From: a virus | DNA length: 47,182 nt | Reading direction: 5' to 3' (one strand) | Virus record (IMG/VR): IMGVR_UViG_3300019124_000041 | Coordinates: 1-47,182 of that record | Shown: one piece after another, positions 6,320 through 14,284 of the stretch | Numbering within the stretch: position 1 is the stretch's first letter | Layout of the letters: each line of letters starts with the position of its first letter | The notes under the pieces: generated by a model | The model's input: the letters and a program-made list of their open reading frames with translations, nothing else | The model's database searches: none | Told to the model about the DNA's origin: nothing | Made by a program: the position numbers and the translations under genes

Positions 6320-6496
6320 ATGGATCATAGACTGTGGCGCCTCTGGTTTACTTGGAGGCCGGTAACGCTTGTTACCGGGAGAAAGGCCTTTTGGAGCTTT
6401 ATTGAGCGCCGGCAGCGTGGCGGGAGATGGGAGTATCGCGAGCCCTTCCTCACCGAAGAGAAAGCCTTGGACGATGTGGCCGATCGCTCTTGGTAA
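6320..6496 (+). CDS. Small Trp/Arg-rich hypothetical protein
   Basis: 58 residues, open from the ATG at 6320 to TAA at 6494-6496, in the stretch between the Mnt-like gene and the membrane protein. The sequence is rich in Trp and Arg (for example WRLWFTWRPVTLV and RRQRGGRWEYREP) and ends ALDDVADRSW. It is soluble and has no known domain. The preceding AGG is only 2-3 bases from the ATG, so initiation is weakly supported. The remaining bases of 6226-6541 show only the inverted repeat at 6359 and AT-rich sequence before the next gene. Confidence 0.5.
   Translation: MDHRLWRLWFTWRPVTLVTGRKAFWSFIERRQRGGRWEYREPFLTEEKALDDVADRSW
6359..6378. repeat. Perfect inverted repeat, 8-bp arms
   Basis: CCGGTAAC, GCTT, GTTACCGG is a perfect stem-loop lying inside the small ORF at 6320. 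No T-tract follows on either strand, so it is not a terminator. It could be a regulator binding site or chance. Confidence 0.45.
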
Positions 6497-6577
6497 GCTC
6501 AACGCCTTTAAGACTTATCCTAAACCAAAATCAGGAAACTATTGCAGACCCAGGATAGCAAAGGGTATGCCGCGTGC

Positions 6578-7735
6578 ATGCTGCCCCGTGTTCACAAGAC
6601 TCAAGCCGTAACACAAGTTGCTGCCCTTGCATTGGCTGTAACCATTGTTTTTGCCGGAGTTTTCTGGCAACGGATCGCTTTGAATGCTCGAAGTGACCTG
6701 CATATCCATATCGACTATGCAAAACAAATCTCTGCCCTTCAAGACATCACCTCACCACATTTCCTCTTCCAGCTGATAATTAAGGCGGTACATACTGCTA
6801 GTGGCATGAGCTATGAGTTGGCCGCCGCACTTTCACTTGGTGGCTGCTATGGGTTGATGGCCGTTCTGATTGTCTCTGAGATCCGTCGACGCGCCCCTTA
6901 CATTGAGACCGCGTCAGCGTTTTGTGCCTCGATCGCCATCCTTGTTGCGTCGCACATTTTCATTCTGACAGCGCATGTTCCCAACCTGTACTACGGATAC
7001 CTTGTTCCAACTACCTATCACAATCCAACTCAGCAGTTGAACAAGCTGTTTACCCTCGCAATCTGGTTCATGTACTGCAGCCTGTTTGTGTCAGGGCAAG
7101 ACCAAAGTTACCGCACTCCGAGACTATTTGCTCTAGGAGCATTATGCGTCGCTTCGGCCATCGCTAAGCCCTCTTTTTTGATTGCATTTCTTCCAGTTAG
7201 TGGCGTGATGGCCGGATTCGACTTCCTGCGCGGTCGATGGAAACGTGTATCGGAATTCGTCCTCGCGATCATGCTTCCGTCGGCTGTAATAATGATCTGG
7301 CAGTTTTGGCTCACCTACGGAAAAGGGGCTAAAAGCGGGGTCGTATTTGCTCCATTTGCCATCTTCCCGGATCCAACCCAGTATCTCACCACTCTCCCCC
7401 TGGCTCTACTCTTTCCTCTCTTGGCGGCCGCCCTGTTGCATCGAGCAGCGAAGAGGACACCCGAATTTGTGATGGCTTGGGCAATCTTGGTTATCGGGCT
7501 CCTGTACACTCTGCTCCTAGCCGAGTCAGGGCCGCGTCAAATGCAGGGTAACTTCGCATGGACGGCCCAGACCGGAGCCTTCCTAGTGTATGTAGAAGCC
7601 TTGTTGCTGTTGCTGAAGGCAAACCCCTCGAAGGTGACCTCACGGGTGCTGATTGCGACCTTGACACTCCATGTGGCCTGCGGGGTCGTTTATGCGATTG
7701 TGAATGCAACGATCCCCGCAGTGCAATGGCTCTAA
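6578..7735 (+). CDS. Polytopic membrane protein, GT-C glycosyltransferase-like (candidate lysogenic conversion gene)
   Basis: 385 residues from the ATG at 6578. About ten hydrophobic segments alternate with short loops. The first loop after TM1 contains SDLHIHIDYAKQ, an acidic and His-rich motif in the place where GT-C glycosyltransferases keep their catalytic Asp; a later loop has an HNPTQQLNKLF motif. Serotype-converting phages carry similar large membrane enzymes that add sugars to O-antigen. No gtrA or gtrB-like partner is present here, so function is an inference. Base composition is less GC-rich than that of neighbours and it lies outside the phage core modules, consistent with acquired cargo. 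Confidence 0.6.
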   Translation: MLPRVHKTQAVTQVAALALAVTIVFAGVFWQRIALNARSDLHIHIDYAKQISALQDITSPHFLFQLIIKAVHTASGMSYELAAALSLGGCYGLMAVLIVSEIRRRAPYIETASAFCASIAILVASHIFILTAHVPNLYYGYLVPTTYHNPTQQLNKLFTLAIWFMYCSLFVSGQDQSYRTPRLFALGALCVASAIAKPSFLIAFLPVSGVMAGFDFLRGRWKRVSEFVLAIMLPSAVIMIWQFWLTYGKGAKSGVVFAPFAIFPDPTQYLTTLPLALLFPLLAAALLHRAAKRTPEFVMAWAILVIGLLYTLLLAESGPRQMQGNFAWTAQTGAFLVYVEALLLLLKANPSKVTSRVLIATLTLHVACGVVYAIVNATIPAVQWL

Positions 7736-7769
7736 GACGGCTTGAGCTACGCCTTCATCCTGCTTCTGT

Positions 7770-8279
7770 TCACAGATCGGCGAAAGCTTCATTGATCTGC
7801 GCCATTGTCTTGATGTCGCCGCTGGCGATCTGCGCCAAGACCTCGGCCCGACGGTCGAAGGTCGACTGCACGAAGTTGCCGACTGCACGTGCCAAATCGA
7901 TGGCTTGCGCTGCCGTCAGCGGCACCGGCCCTGCCGGAGTGTCGTAGCTGAAGGTGCGCTCGGGCTGATCTTCCGCCATGGCCTTGAGACCATTGATCAA
8001 CGTTAGGCCTTCGGCATCGGTGGCAACAAGGATGCCCTCGAATGACATACCGCTTATCCGCTTCTGCCAGCTGACCGTGCGAGCATGTTGGGCCAGTGCT
8101 GTCTTGCGGGCGGAGGGCAGATCCCCCAGCAGGGCCTCAGCTTGCGGCGCCAGAACATCGGGCACCACCAGGATGTGCTTCTCGCCATCTTCGCTTGGAT
8201 AGCAGAATACGCCTTCGCCGGGCAACAGCCCAGCCACGAGGCTCAAGTCGTCGAGATTTTCAAAGCTGATGCTTTTCAT
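7770..8279 (-). CDS. Tail fibre assembly-type protein (resembles DUF4376)
   Basis: 169 residues from the ATG at 8279 (MKSISFENLDDL), with GAGG upstream. The C-terminal 90 residues have the DUF4376-like pattern: WQKRISGMSFEGILVATD, then a long helix, then a LTAAQAIDLARAVGNFVQ segment. Such proteins are usually encoded right after tail fibres and are thought to help fibre folding or attachment. It is the last gene of the late operon, immediately downstream of the fibre gene. It converges on the rightward membrane protein gene. Confidence 0.7.
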   Translation of the reverse strand: MKSISFENLDDLSLVAGLLPGEGVFCYPSEDGEKHILVVPDVLAPQAEALLGDLPSARKTALAQHARTVSWQKRISGMSFEGILVATDAEGLTLINGLKAMAEDQPERTFSYDTPAGPVPLTAAQAIDLARAVGNFVQSTFDRRAEVLAQIASGDIKTMAQINEAFADL

Positions 8280-8286
8280 AGGGGCC

Positions 8287-9228
8287 TCACGAAACGCCGA
8301 GCCGGACGGCGGAGAAGGAATAGACGTCGTTGAAGGTGACGGCCGCTCCACTCGTCTGGACGGCCTGAAGCTCGATTTGATCGCCTGCGACCAGATTGAC
8401 GAGGCGCGCCACCGAGCTATGAGTTAGCGAGCTGCCGTTACCTGGCCCGCCATCCGAGACCAGCGCCGTGGTTCCGTTCAGCAGAAGCTGGATGGCATGA
8501 CCTTGGTTTGTTCCGACAAACTGCCGACAGTTCCCGGCGACGAACCACAAACCGGCATCGCTCGCCCCAATCGTCAGAACTCCGCCAGAAAAGGTACTGC
8601 CCCCCAGCAGGGCGACGTTGGATGAGCCGTAACTGACGAACCGCGTGTAGATGCCGTTTGCGATGGACTGCGACGATGCCCCGCGGTCAGCGCGCACCTG
8701 CGAGCGCTGCAGGTCCGCGGCGATGCTCTGGATCTGATTGAGGGTAAACCCCGTAAGTCGGAACGAGGTGCCGTCATAGGCGCCCTCGACATAAGAACCC
8801 GATACAAGATCGCCCTGTTTCAACGCTGTTCCATCCGGGCGAACGATGCTGACGGCGGACAAGGCGTTGGGCTTGATTGTAGCGGGGCCGGTGTTGTTCG
8901 CTGCGATCTTGATCAGCAGCGGCACATTCTGCAGTTCCGCCCAAGAGGCCGGGACCGGATCGAGCGTGATGGTGAGCGCGTTCGCTGTGCCGGTCGCAGT
9001 GCGAAAGTTGAGCGCCTGCGACCGCACCGCCTTGGCGAGCTGCACCAGGTCCGTTTCGCTCGGCGTAAGGCCCGCCGCCTTAATGAGGCCGACGATCTCC
9101 TTCATCGTGTGTGAGATCGCTCGCGGCGGTACACGCGAGCCTTGGATGCCCGCCGCAATGTTGCGGCCGACATAATCGACGTTTTCATCGAATGGATCCG
9201 GCGTGCCGGTAGGTGCGATCCAACGCAT
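8287..9228 (-). CDS. Tail fibre / receptor-binding protein
   Basis: 313 residues from the ATG at 9228, which overlaps the previous stop by one base and has GGGAG upstream. The N-terminus (PTGTPDPFDENVDYVGRNIAAGIQ) is a baseplate-attachment region. The middle is rich in small residues and Asn/Thr, typical of beta-structured fibres; the C-terminal third (GGSTFSGGVLTIG to AVRLGVS) looks like a globular beta-sandwich tip. It should recognise the host surface. Fibre genes are mosaic, so similarity to other phages may be limited to the N-terminus. Confidence 0.75.
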   Translation of the reverse strand: MRWIAPTGTPDPFDENVDYVGRNIAAGIQGSRVPPRAISHTMKEIVGLIKAAGLTPSETDLVQLAKAVRSQALNFRTATGTANALTITLDPVPASWAELQNVPLLIKIAANNTGPATIKPNALSAVSIVRPDGTALKQGDLVSGSYVEGAYDGTSFRLTGFTLNQIQSIAADLQRSQVRADRGASSQSIANGIYTRFVSYGSSNVALLGGSTFSGGVLTIGASDAGLWFVAGNCRQFVGTNQGHAIQLLLNGTTALVSDGGPGNGSSLTHSSVARLVNLVAGDQIELQAVQTSGAAVTFNDVYSFSAVRLGVS

Positions 9229-9926
9229 CAGGAGACTCCCGAGTAATCGAAAATGAGGGTGGTGTGAGTAGGCGCCACGCGGCGCAGAACGCATTCGAGG
9301 TCGGTGGCCACGACAAAGCCCTCAAGCGGGGTGTCGTCACACATACCCTCGTCACAGTAGAACCAGGTGTCGCCGAGGCCGTTGAGGTGCACGATCCACT
9401 CGTGATGGCCGTTGATCTCCACCACCGTGTCGTCGCCATCGCATTCCGACAGGTCGCAGATGAAGTCCGACGGCTCTTCGATGGAGATATCGTAGCCGAT
9501 CGAAGCGGCCAGACAGATGAAGTAGGCCGGGCTCGCTCCGCCTTGCGCTCCGAAGCGGGCTCGCACGGCGGCGATGCGCCCTGCCTCACCCGAGGCAGGC
9601 GAAATACACGGATCCGGGAGCCCGTATTCCTCCTCCCAATCGGCCAGCGACGTTGTGATGGCCGAGGGGAAGCATTGCACGGCTGTCTGAAACGCCGCTG
9701 TATAAAGATCGGCAAGCCAACTGGCGATTGCACTCCACACCTGTCGCATGACCGGTGACGCACCAGTGCCGTCGCCTGCCTCGTCCGAGCCCCAGGCCGG
9801 CCCTCGCGGCGCGACAGCAATGACCTGCGGCAGCAGATCATCGGCTGTCGGCAGGCTCAAGCGGTCGCCTACGGCGGGCGGGGTGGCCGGCAGCAAAGCA
9901 CACGGCCAGCCGGGCTGGATCGCCAT
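9228..9926 (-). CDS. Mu gp48-like tail protein (YmfQ/DUF2313 family)
   Basis: 232 residues. The order of motifs fits DUF2313: LLPQVIAVAPRGPAW near residue 30, then FPSAITTSLADWEEEYGLPD, then a RIAAVRARFGAQGGAS segment. In Mu, gp48 follows gp47 and joins the fibre to the baseplate periphery. It sits between the baseplate J gene and the fibre gene, exactly as in Mu. The Cys-rich stretch near residues 155-190 (ICDLSECDGDD and similar) is unusual and may hold disulphides or metal. Confidence 0.85.
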   Translation of the reverse strand: MAIQPGWPCALLPATPPAVGDRLSLPTADDLLPQVIAVAPRGPAWGSDEAGDGTGASPVMRQVWSAIASWLADLYTAAFQTAVQCFPSAITTSLADWEEEYGLPDPCISPASGEAGRIAAVRARFGAQGGASPAYFICLAASIGYDISIEEPSDFICDLSECDGDDTVVEINGHHEWIVHLNGLGDTWFYCDEGMCDDTPLEGFVVATDLECVLRRVAPTHTTLIFDYSGVS

Positions 9927-9938
9927 GAGGATGCTCCC

Positions 9939-11027
9939 TTAGGTAAAGCTGACGGTGCCCAGAACCGGCATATGACCACCCGTGGAATAAACCAGGTCGG
10001 TCGCGGGCGAGACGAGAATGTGCCGATCCTCGCCGGTGGCGCGAGACACTGCTTCAGAGATCCAGGCCCGAAACAAAGTAAAATTCTGTTGCGGAGTGGC
10101 AGGGGCCACCCGCTCGGTGAACAGGGCGATAAGCTCCGCCTGCACGGCCGCTCGGATCAATTCGGAATCCGGCGACAATCCCTGCAGGGTGATGTTGACC
10201 GGCTGCGCGACCGGCGCAACCACGGTGACCCGAGCCGTGACCGGACGGCGCACAGGGTCTTCCAGATAAGCCTGGACAGCTGCAACATCCGCAGCTGTCG
10301 GAATGCTGTTCGTCCGATCCGTACGCAGAAAGCTGATCCAGACCTCGCGAGCATCACCGACAAAGCTGCTGACGAACACGCGAGTGATCGCGCCAGAGCT
10401 TTCCTTGGTCCAGCGGATCCAGTCCGTGGCTGACCCGCCCTGAGGCGGATTGCGCTTTCGGTCCAGGATGCGCTGGCGCAGGGTCTCGATTGGTTCGACC
10501 TCCGCTCCGCCGCCGAGTCCACCGGCGCCAACGGTCGCCGTACTGCCGAGCCCAGTCACAACGCTGGTATCAACCAGGGCAAGGAGCTCCCCTGCCCCAG
10601 TGTTGCCTGCCACACCTGCCGTGATCGCCTCCAACTCAACCGAAGTGGAGATACCGGCTCCGATAGCGCTGGTGCGGGTACGAAACAGTGCGCCATCTGC
10701 ACGACGGTAAGTAACGCCGTAAGGGATCACAGTGCCAACTGGGCAAGACACTACTGCGGTACCAGTGGCGACTTTAGCCGGGACGCGCGTGATGCCAAGC
10801 TCAAACCCATGCCGGGTGAGCCAGAGTTCATCGGCAGTCGACGCGAAAAGCTGCTTGTAGAGCCACGCGAGGCGCAGGTGGATTTCATAGGCCAGCGCAG
10901 CGTGGAACTTGGCGAGAATGGGAAACAGGTTGGGCCAGATGCCTGTCGCCTTGCCTTTGGTGGCTTCGGTCAGACGGCCCCGCGCCCGGGCAGACAGATC
11001 GTCGATCGACGGGAGGGGATAGGTCAT
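9939..11027 (-). CDS. Baseplate J/gp47-like protein
   Basis: 362 residues from the ATG at 11027, which overlaps the gp46-like stop by 4 bases (ATGA). The family signature is seen in DLSARARGRL, DELWLTRHGFELGITR.PA, the G.VIPYG...RRADG.LFRT segment and the late RVFVSSFVGDAREVWISF strand. Baseplate J proteins form the baseplate wedge that triggers contraction. Order gp46-gp47-gp48 matches Mu. Confidence 0.92.
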   Translation of the reverse strand: MTYPLPSIDDLSARARGRLTEATKGKATGIWPNLFPILAKFHAALAYEIHLRLAWLYKQLFASTADELWLTRHGFELGITRVPAKVATGTAVVSCPVGTVIPYGVTYRRADGALFRTRTSAIGAGISTSVELEAITAGVAGNTGAGELLALVDTSVVTGLGSTATVGAGGLGGGAEVEPIETLRQRILDRKRNPPQGGSATDWIRWTKESSGAITRVFVSSFVGDAREVWISFLRTDRTNSIPTAADVAAVQAYLEDPVRRPVTARVTVVAPVAQPVNITLQGLSPDSELIRAAVQAELIALFTERVAPATPQQNFTLFRAWISEAVSRATGEDRHILVSPATDLVYSTGGHMPVLGTVSFT

Positions 11028-11533
11028 TGAGTGATTTTCCAAAGAGGATCAAAGCGGATGTCGGCCACCGTGCGGCCGTCGCGGCCGATTACGGCAACCG
11101 CCAGCGTCAGACGACCTTCCGCCTTCTGCACCGTGGCCTGGGCTTCGATGCGCGCAGCCACACCCTGCCGGATGAGCGTGTGCAGGGCGCGGCGGGCTTC
11201 GTCCTCGACCTGGCGCGCGGTCGCATCGGTGAGAGCGTGGCGCCGGAACAGCCAGAGCTTGGAGCCCAACTCGGTCTCCCCGCGGGCCGTGTCGATATCG
11301 AAGCCGTCTCCAACCCATCCGCGCGCATCACCCGCATGTTCCGGCAGGAGTTCATCCACACTGGCGCGGGCATCCGTCATCAGGCACAGCACGACTGCCG
11401 TGGCGATGGGATTGGCCGCCAGTAGACCCGTGGTGTCGTCGAGAACGAAATCGCCCCGAGTGCCGTCGATAATGACGACGTCAGGCGCGAGCACCGGCTG
11501 ATCCGGTCCCGTGAGTGGCGAGATGGTGAGCAT
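11024..11533 (-). CDS. Mu gp46-like baseplate protein (GP46/W-like)
   Basis: 169 residues. The pattern VVIIDGTRGDFVLDD, then A.AVVLCLMTDARA, then GWVGD.F..D...G..LWL.RR and a C-terminal FDPLWK is typical of the Mu gp46 family, related to T4 gp25 wedge proteins with lysozyme-like fold. It is a baseplate wedge subunit contacting the sheath. It is translationally coupled to the downstream J gene. Confidence 0.88.
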   Translation of the reverse strand: MLTISPLTGPDQPVLAPDVVIIDGTRGDFVLDDTTGLLAANPIATAVVLCLMTDARASVDELLPEHAGDARGWVGDGFDIDTARGETELGSKLWLFRRHALTDATARQVEDEARRALHTLIRQGVAARIEAQATVQKAEGRLTLAVAVIGRDGRTVADIRFDPLWKITQ

Positions 11534-11542
11534 GGAATTTCT

Positions 11543-12028
11543 TTAATTGGCCGGAACGCTCGTATTGGCGGGACCCGACATCACGCCGCCGTGCACGTGT
11601 GTGTCGCCGATGTTCTTGCCGTTGTGGGTGACCGTGCCGCCGGTGATCGCAATGCCGGCGGCTGTGTGTGTTAGGGTGACGCCGCCCACCACATGCTCGA
11701 TCTTCTGCGCGTGCACGATACGCAGATTGGCCTGCACCAGCGAGACCGCTGAGCCGTACATGTCATACAGAACTGTCCCGCCCACGGGCGTTGTCTTGGG
11801 GCGGTATTGGGCATGTTCCAGTCCCAACGCTACCACGAGGTCGCGTCGGCCATGCAGCGCCAGGCCGAGGCCATGCGCACCAGCGGGAGCATGAGAGGAC
11901 AACCCGAATGGCTGCACCCGATGAACCTGGGTCAGCTCCTCGCCCCCGACGCCATACAGCGAAACCGTCTGGAGATCGCCAGTGTCTTCGGTACCGATCA
12001 GTTCGGTGCGGAATAGATCGTAGCTCAT
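11543..12028 (-). CDS. Baseplate assembly protein V / central spike (Mu gp45-like)
   Basis: 161 residues. The N-terminal OB-like part carries LQTVSLYGVGGEELTQVHRVQPFGLSS and then an H-G-R-R-D-L-V-V-A motif. The C-terminal part is a beta-helix-like stretch ending NGKNIGDTHVHGGV, an H-x-H motif of the kind that holds a metal ion at the tip of contractile-tail spikes. The spike pierces the outer membrane. The order hub then spike then gp46 matches Mu. Confidence 0.88.
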   Translation of the reverse strand: MSYDLFRTELIGTEDTGDLQTVSLYGVGGEELTQVHRVQPFGLSSHAPAGAHGLGLALHGRRDLVVALGLEHAQYRPKTTPVGGTVLYDMYGSAVSLVQANLRIVHAQKIEHVVGGVTLTHTAAGIAITGGTVTHNGKNIGDTHVHGGVMSGPANTSVPAN

Positions 12029-13089
12029 GGGTCGCTCAAACCCTTTCCGGCGTCATAGGCCCTGTCGGACTTACCCTTCGGCTTCTTGCCGCCGTGAGTG
12101 CGCGGGTCGACCAGGGTCAGCAGAGCCAACGTGCCCTCGGTGGCATTCTGCTTGAAGGTCACAGCGGACAAGGTCAGATCCTGATCGACGCGCTCGCTCG
12201 GCAGATAGACGCCGACCAAGCGCCCGGGCTCCCAGAGATCGCCATTTTCGTCGCGCCACGTCGTGACCGTGATCTCGATCGAAGTACCGTAGCCTGTGCG
12301 GCGCAGCCTCTCCCATTGGGCGCGGTTCTTCAGATCCGTCTCGGTACCGTCACCTTCGAGAAAGACGATCAAAGGACGGTAGCGGCCGACCTCAGGATCA
12401 TAATCGGTCACCTCCTGGCGCAGCGCCGACTTGCCCGTACCCGAAGCCTTCTGCCCCTTGACAGTGACTTCGCTGAACTTGCCGTCGGCGGAAAACCGCA
12501 CCTTGAATTTTTTGACCGGCGGAGCACCCTCAACGAATGCTCCGGCGTGGCGTTGTGTCCCGGCGCGTGTGATTTTGATCGATCCGTCAGGCTGGCCTAC
12601 CAGCATCAACCCCTGCTCACGGGCTTCCCGCTCAAGGGTCTCAAACACGCTGTCGGTCGGATGCCGCTGCACCTTTGCAATCGGCTTAAGCGGCACGTCG
12701 GAGGCGAACCCAACACCGAACTCGTCAAACTCCTGAGCCACGCCGAGCAGATCCTTGCCCTCGACGCGGCCTGTTTTGTGCTTTGCCGGTGGGCAGTCTA
12801 CAACGTCAGCTGCTTTCGAACGTCCGTCGATCGTCACTTCATGCCGGGTCGACTCGTGGTCGGCTTCGTAGTTCCCGATATAGCCTCGGGCGAGCAGAGT
12901 GCCGCTCGTGATCAGTTCGATAGGTGCACCAAGTCGTAGAGCCCAGGCGTCCTGCGTCCAGGATGGATTGCTCACCTTCAGTGCGAAGGTGATCTCGGCC
13001 TGCTCCATCGAGCGGGTGACGTTGACCTCCTGGAAGCCACGCAACTGCTTGCCATTGACAATGAGCGCAACCAGCTCATCGGTGATCAT
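12025..13089 (-). CDS. Baseplate hub protein (Mu gp44/P-like, gpD family fold)
   Basis: 354 residues from the ATG at 13089, overlapping the upstream stop by 4 bases. The N-terminal VNGKQLRGFQEVNVTRSMEQAEITF, the EVTIDGRSKAADVVDC motif and the late VTTWRDENGDLWEPG segment are characteristic of the Mu-type hub. It forms the ring at the tail tip that carries the spike. The start at 13191 would add Arg-rich residues read from the preceding gene and is rejected. Confidence 0.88.
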   Translation of the reverse strand: MITDELVALIVNGKQLRGFQEVNVTRSMEQAEITFALKVSNPSWTQDAWALRLGAPIELITSGTLLARGYIGNYEADHESTRHEVTIDGRSKAADVVDCPPAKHKTGRVEGKDLLGVAQEFDEFGVGFASDVPLKPIAKVQRHPTDSVFETLEREAREQGLMLVGQPDGSIKITRAGTQRHAGAFVEGAPPVKKFKVRFSADGKFSEVTVKGQKASGTGKSALRQEVTDYDPEVGRYRPLIVFLEGDGTETDLKNRAQWERLRRTGYGTSIEITVTTWRDENGDLWEPGRLVGVYLPSERVDQDLTLSAVTFKQNATEGTLALLTLVDPRTHGGKKPKGKSDRAYDAGKGLSDP

Positions 13090-13805
13090 GAACTCAGCGC
13101 CTCGAACGATGTCGGCATGAAAAGCGGGGTTGCGACGCCATTGCGCGCCACCAGTTCGGCCGCGCGCGCCGGGTCGCCGTAAAGCTGCCATGCCAACACG
13201 GTCGCCGGCATGGATTGGATCGCCTCAACCAGCACCACCGGCTTGAGGTCGAGGGCGCCGCGACTGAGATGGTCAAGGGCGTGTCGCACCGCATCGGAGG
13301 CTGCCCGCCAAAGATCCTCCCCGCCATATTGGGCGATCCGCTCCAGGGAAGCCTCTGAGGCCGCCACAAGACGGTCGCTGGCCGCGAGAGCCTCGCGGCG
13401 GTCGGGGTAGCTCCGGGAGGCAATTGCCACCGCCAGTTCCGCCAGGAGGGCTGCCTCAAGGCAGGCGGCGATGGCGCGCCCGAGATCAAGAGCCAGATTC
13501 ACCGCTGGGGAAGCGGAGACCGGCACTATGGCGGGAACCAGACCCAGGAGCGTTCCCAGCTGCAACTCGGATTGCGCTGGGTCGGCTTCTCGGCCGAGAT
13601 CGTGCAGTACGTCACAGAGGTCGCCCGCCCCGGTCGCCAAGCCTGCCAGATTTACCGCACCGACCATGCCAGCGCGCACCCGGGCGAGACGTGTGGCCAG
13701 ATCCTCCGACAATGCATCATCCAGCGGCAAGCTGGCCCGCAGTGCCTCGATCTGACCGCAGAGGGTCTGCATCACGTCGACCGCCAAGGCGATGCGTTCG
13801 CTCAT
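13086..13805 (-). CDS. C-terminal portion of DNA circularisation/tail protein N (separate ORF)
   Basis: 239 residues, mostly helical and Ala/Leu-rich. The C-terminal LAWQLYGDPARAAELVARNG and FMPTSFEALS motif matches the end of Mu N-type proteins (gp43). Its start codon overlaps the stop of the preceding gene by 4 bases (ATGA). In Mu the DNA_circ_N domain and this region are one protein of about 490 residues; here they are two coupled ORFs. It is a baseplate/tail-hub component despite the historical name. Confidence 0.75.
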   Translation of the reverse strand: MSERIALAVDVMQTLCGQIEALRASLPLDDALSEDLATRLARVRAGMVGAVNLAGLATGAGDLCDVLHDLGREADPAQSELQLGTLLGLVPAIVPVSASPAVNLALDLGRAIAACLEAALLAELAVAIASRSYPDRREALAASDRLVAASEASLERIAQYGGEDLWRAASDAVRHALDHLSRGALDLKPVVLVEAIQSMPATVLAWQLYGDPARAAELVARNGVATPLFMPTSFEALSS

Positions 13806-14275
13806 GACCGGAACCCTCCGATGGTAGTGCGGACGAGACCGCCGATGGTGGCCGCCGCTGCAGTTGCAAGCCGGTCGCCCAGTGGAAGTGCCGGAAACAG
13901 CGAACCAGATCCTGCCTCGACGGCTTCGAACTCAATGCCGATATAACCAAGCCGGTCTTTCGCATGGGTGGTGGTGATATCGCCCGAGATCATGACATCG
14001 ACCGGACCCTGCATCGGTAGAACCAGAACCCCGGCGCCTGAAGCGGTCAGCGCTGCCACCAGGGCGGCGCCGTGCACATCAGCCAGATCGTTGGCGATGT
14101 AGGCCGTCACACGGTAGCGCCGGGCTTTGCGGCCCTTGTCCTCGGAAATCACCTCTTCCGAATTGACGTACTCGTGCGTGACGACATTGCGCCCGCCGGA
14201 GAAGCCCTCTTGCTCGACGTGGAACGGCACGCCCCGGAACGAGGCCGGCCGGAGTGTCTGAGTCCAATCACGCAT
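13802..14275 (-). CDS. DNA circularisation protein N-terminal domain (Mu gp43 N-like)
   Basis: 157 residues. The DNA_circ_N signature is clear: LRPASFRGVPFHVE at the start, then GGRNVVTHEYVN, then R.YRVTAYIANDL and a LPMQGPVDVMI strand. It occupies the slot between tape measure and hub, as in Mu, but stops after this one domain and is followed at once by an ORF that carries the family's C-terminal region. The split looks natural, since both halves are intact and coupled. Confidence 0.85.
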   Translation of the reverse strand: MRDWTQTLRPASFRGVPFHVEQEGFSGGRNVVTHEYVNSEEVISEDKGRKARRYRVTAYIANDLADVHGAALVAALTASGAGVLVLPMQGPVDVMISGDITTTHAKDRLGYIGIEFEAVEAGSGSLFPALPLGDRLATAAAATIGGLVRTTIGGFRS

Positions 14276-14284
14276 GATGAATTC

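Noticed and set aside
11791-12939. Long rightward open frame opposite the baseplate hub and spike genes
   Set aside because: It is antisense to two well-recognised Mu-like genes and its protein is Arg/His-rich and domain-free.
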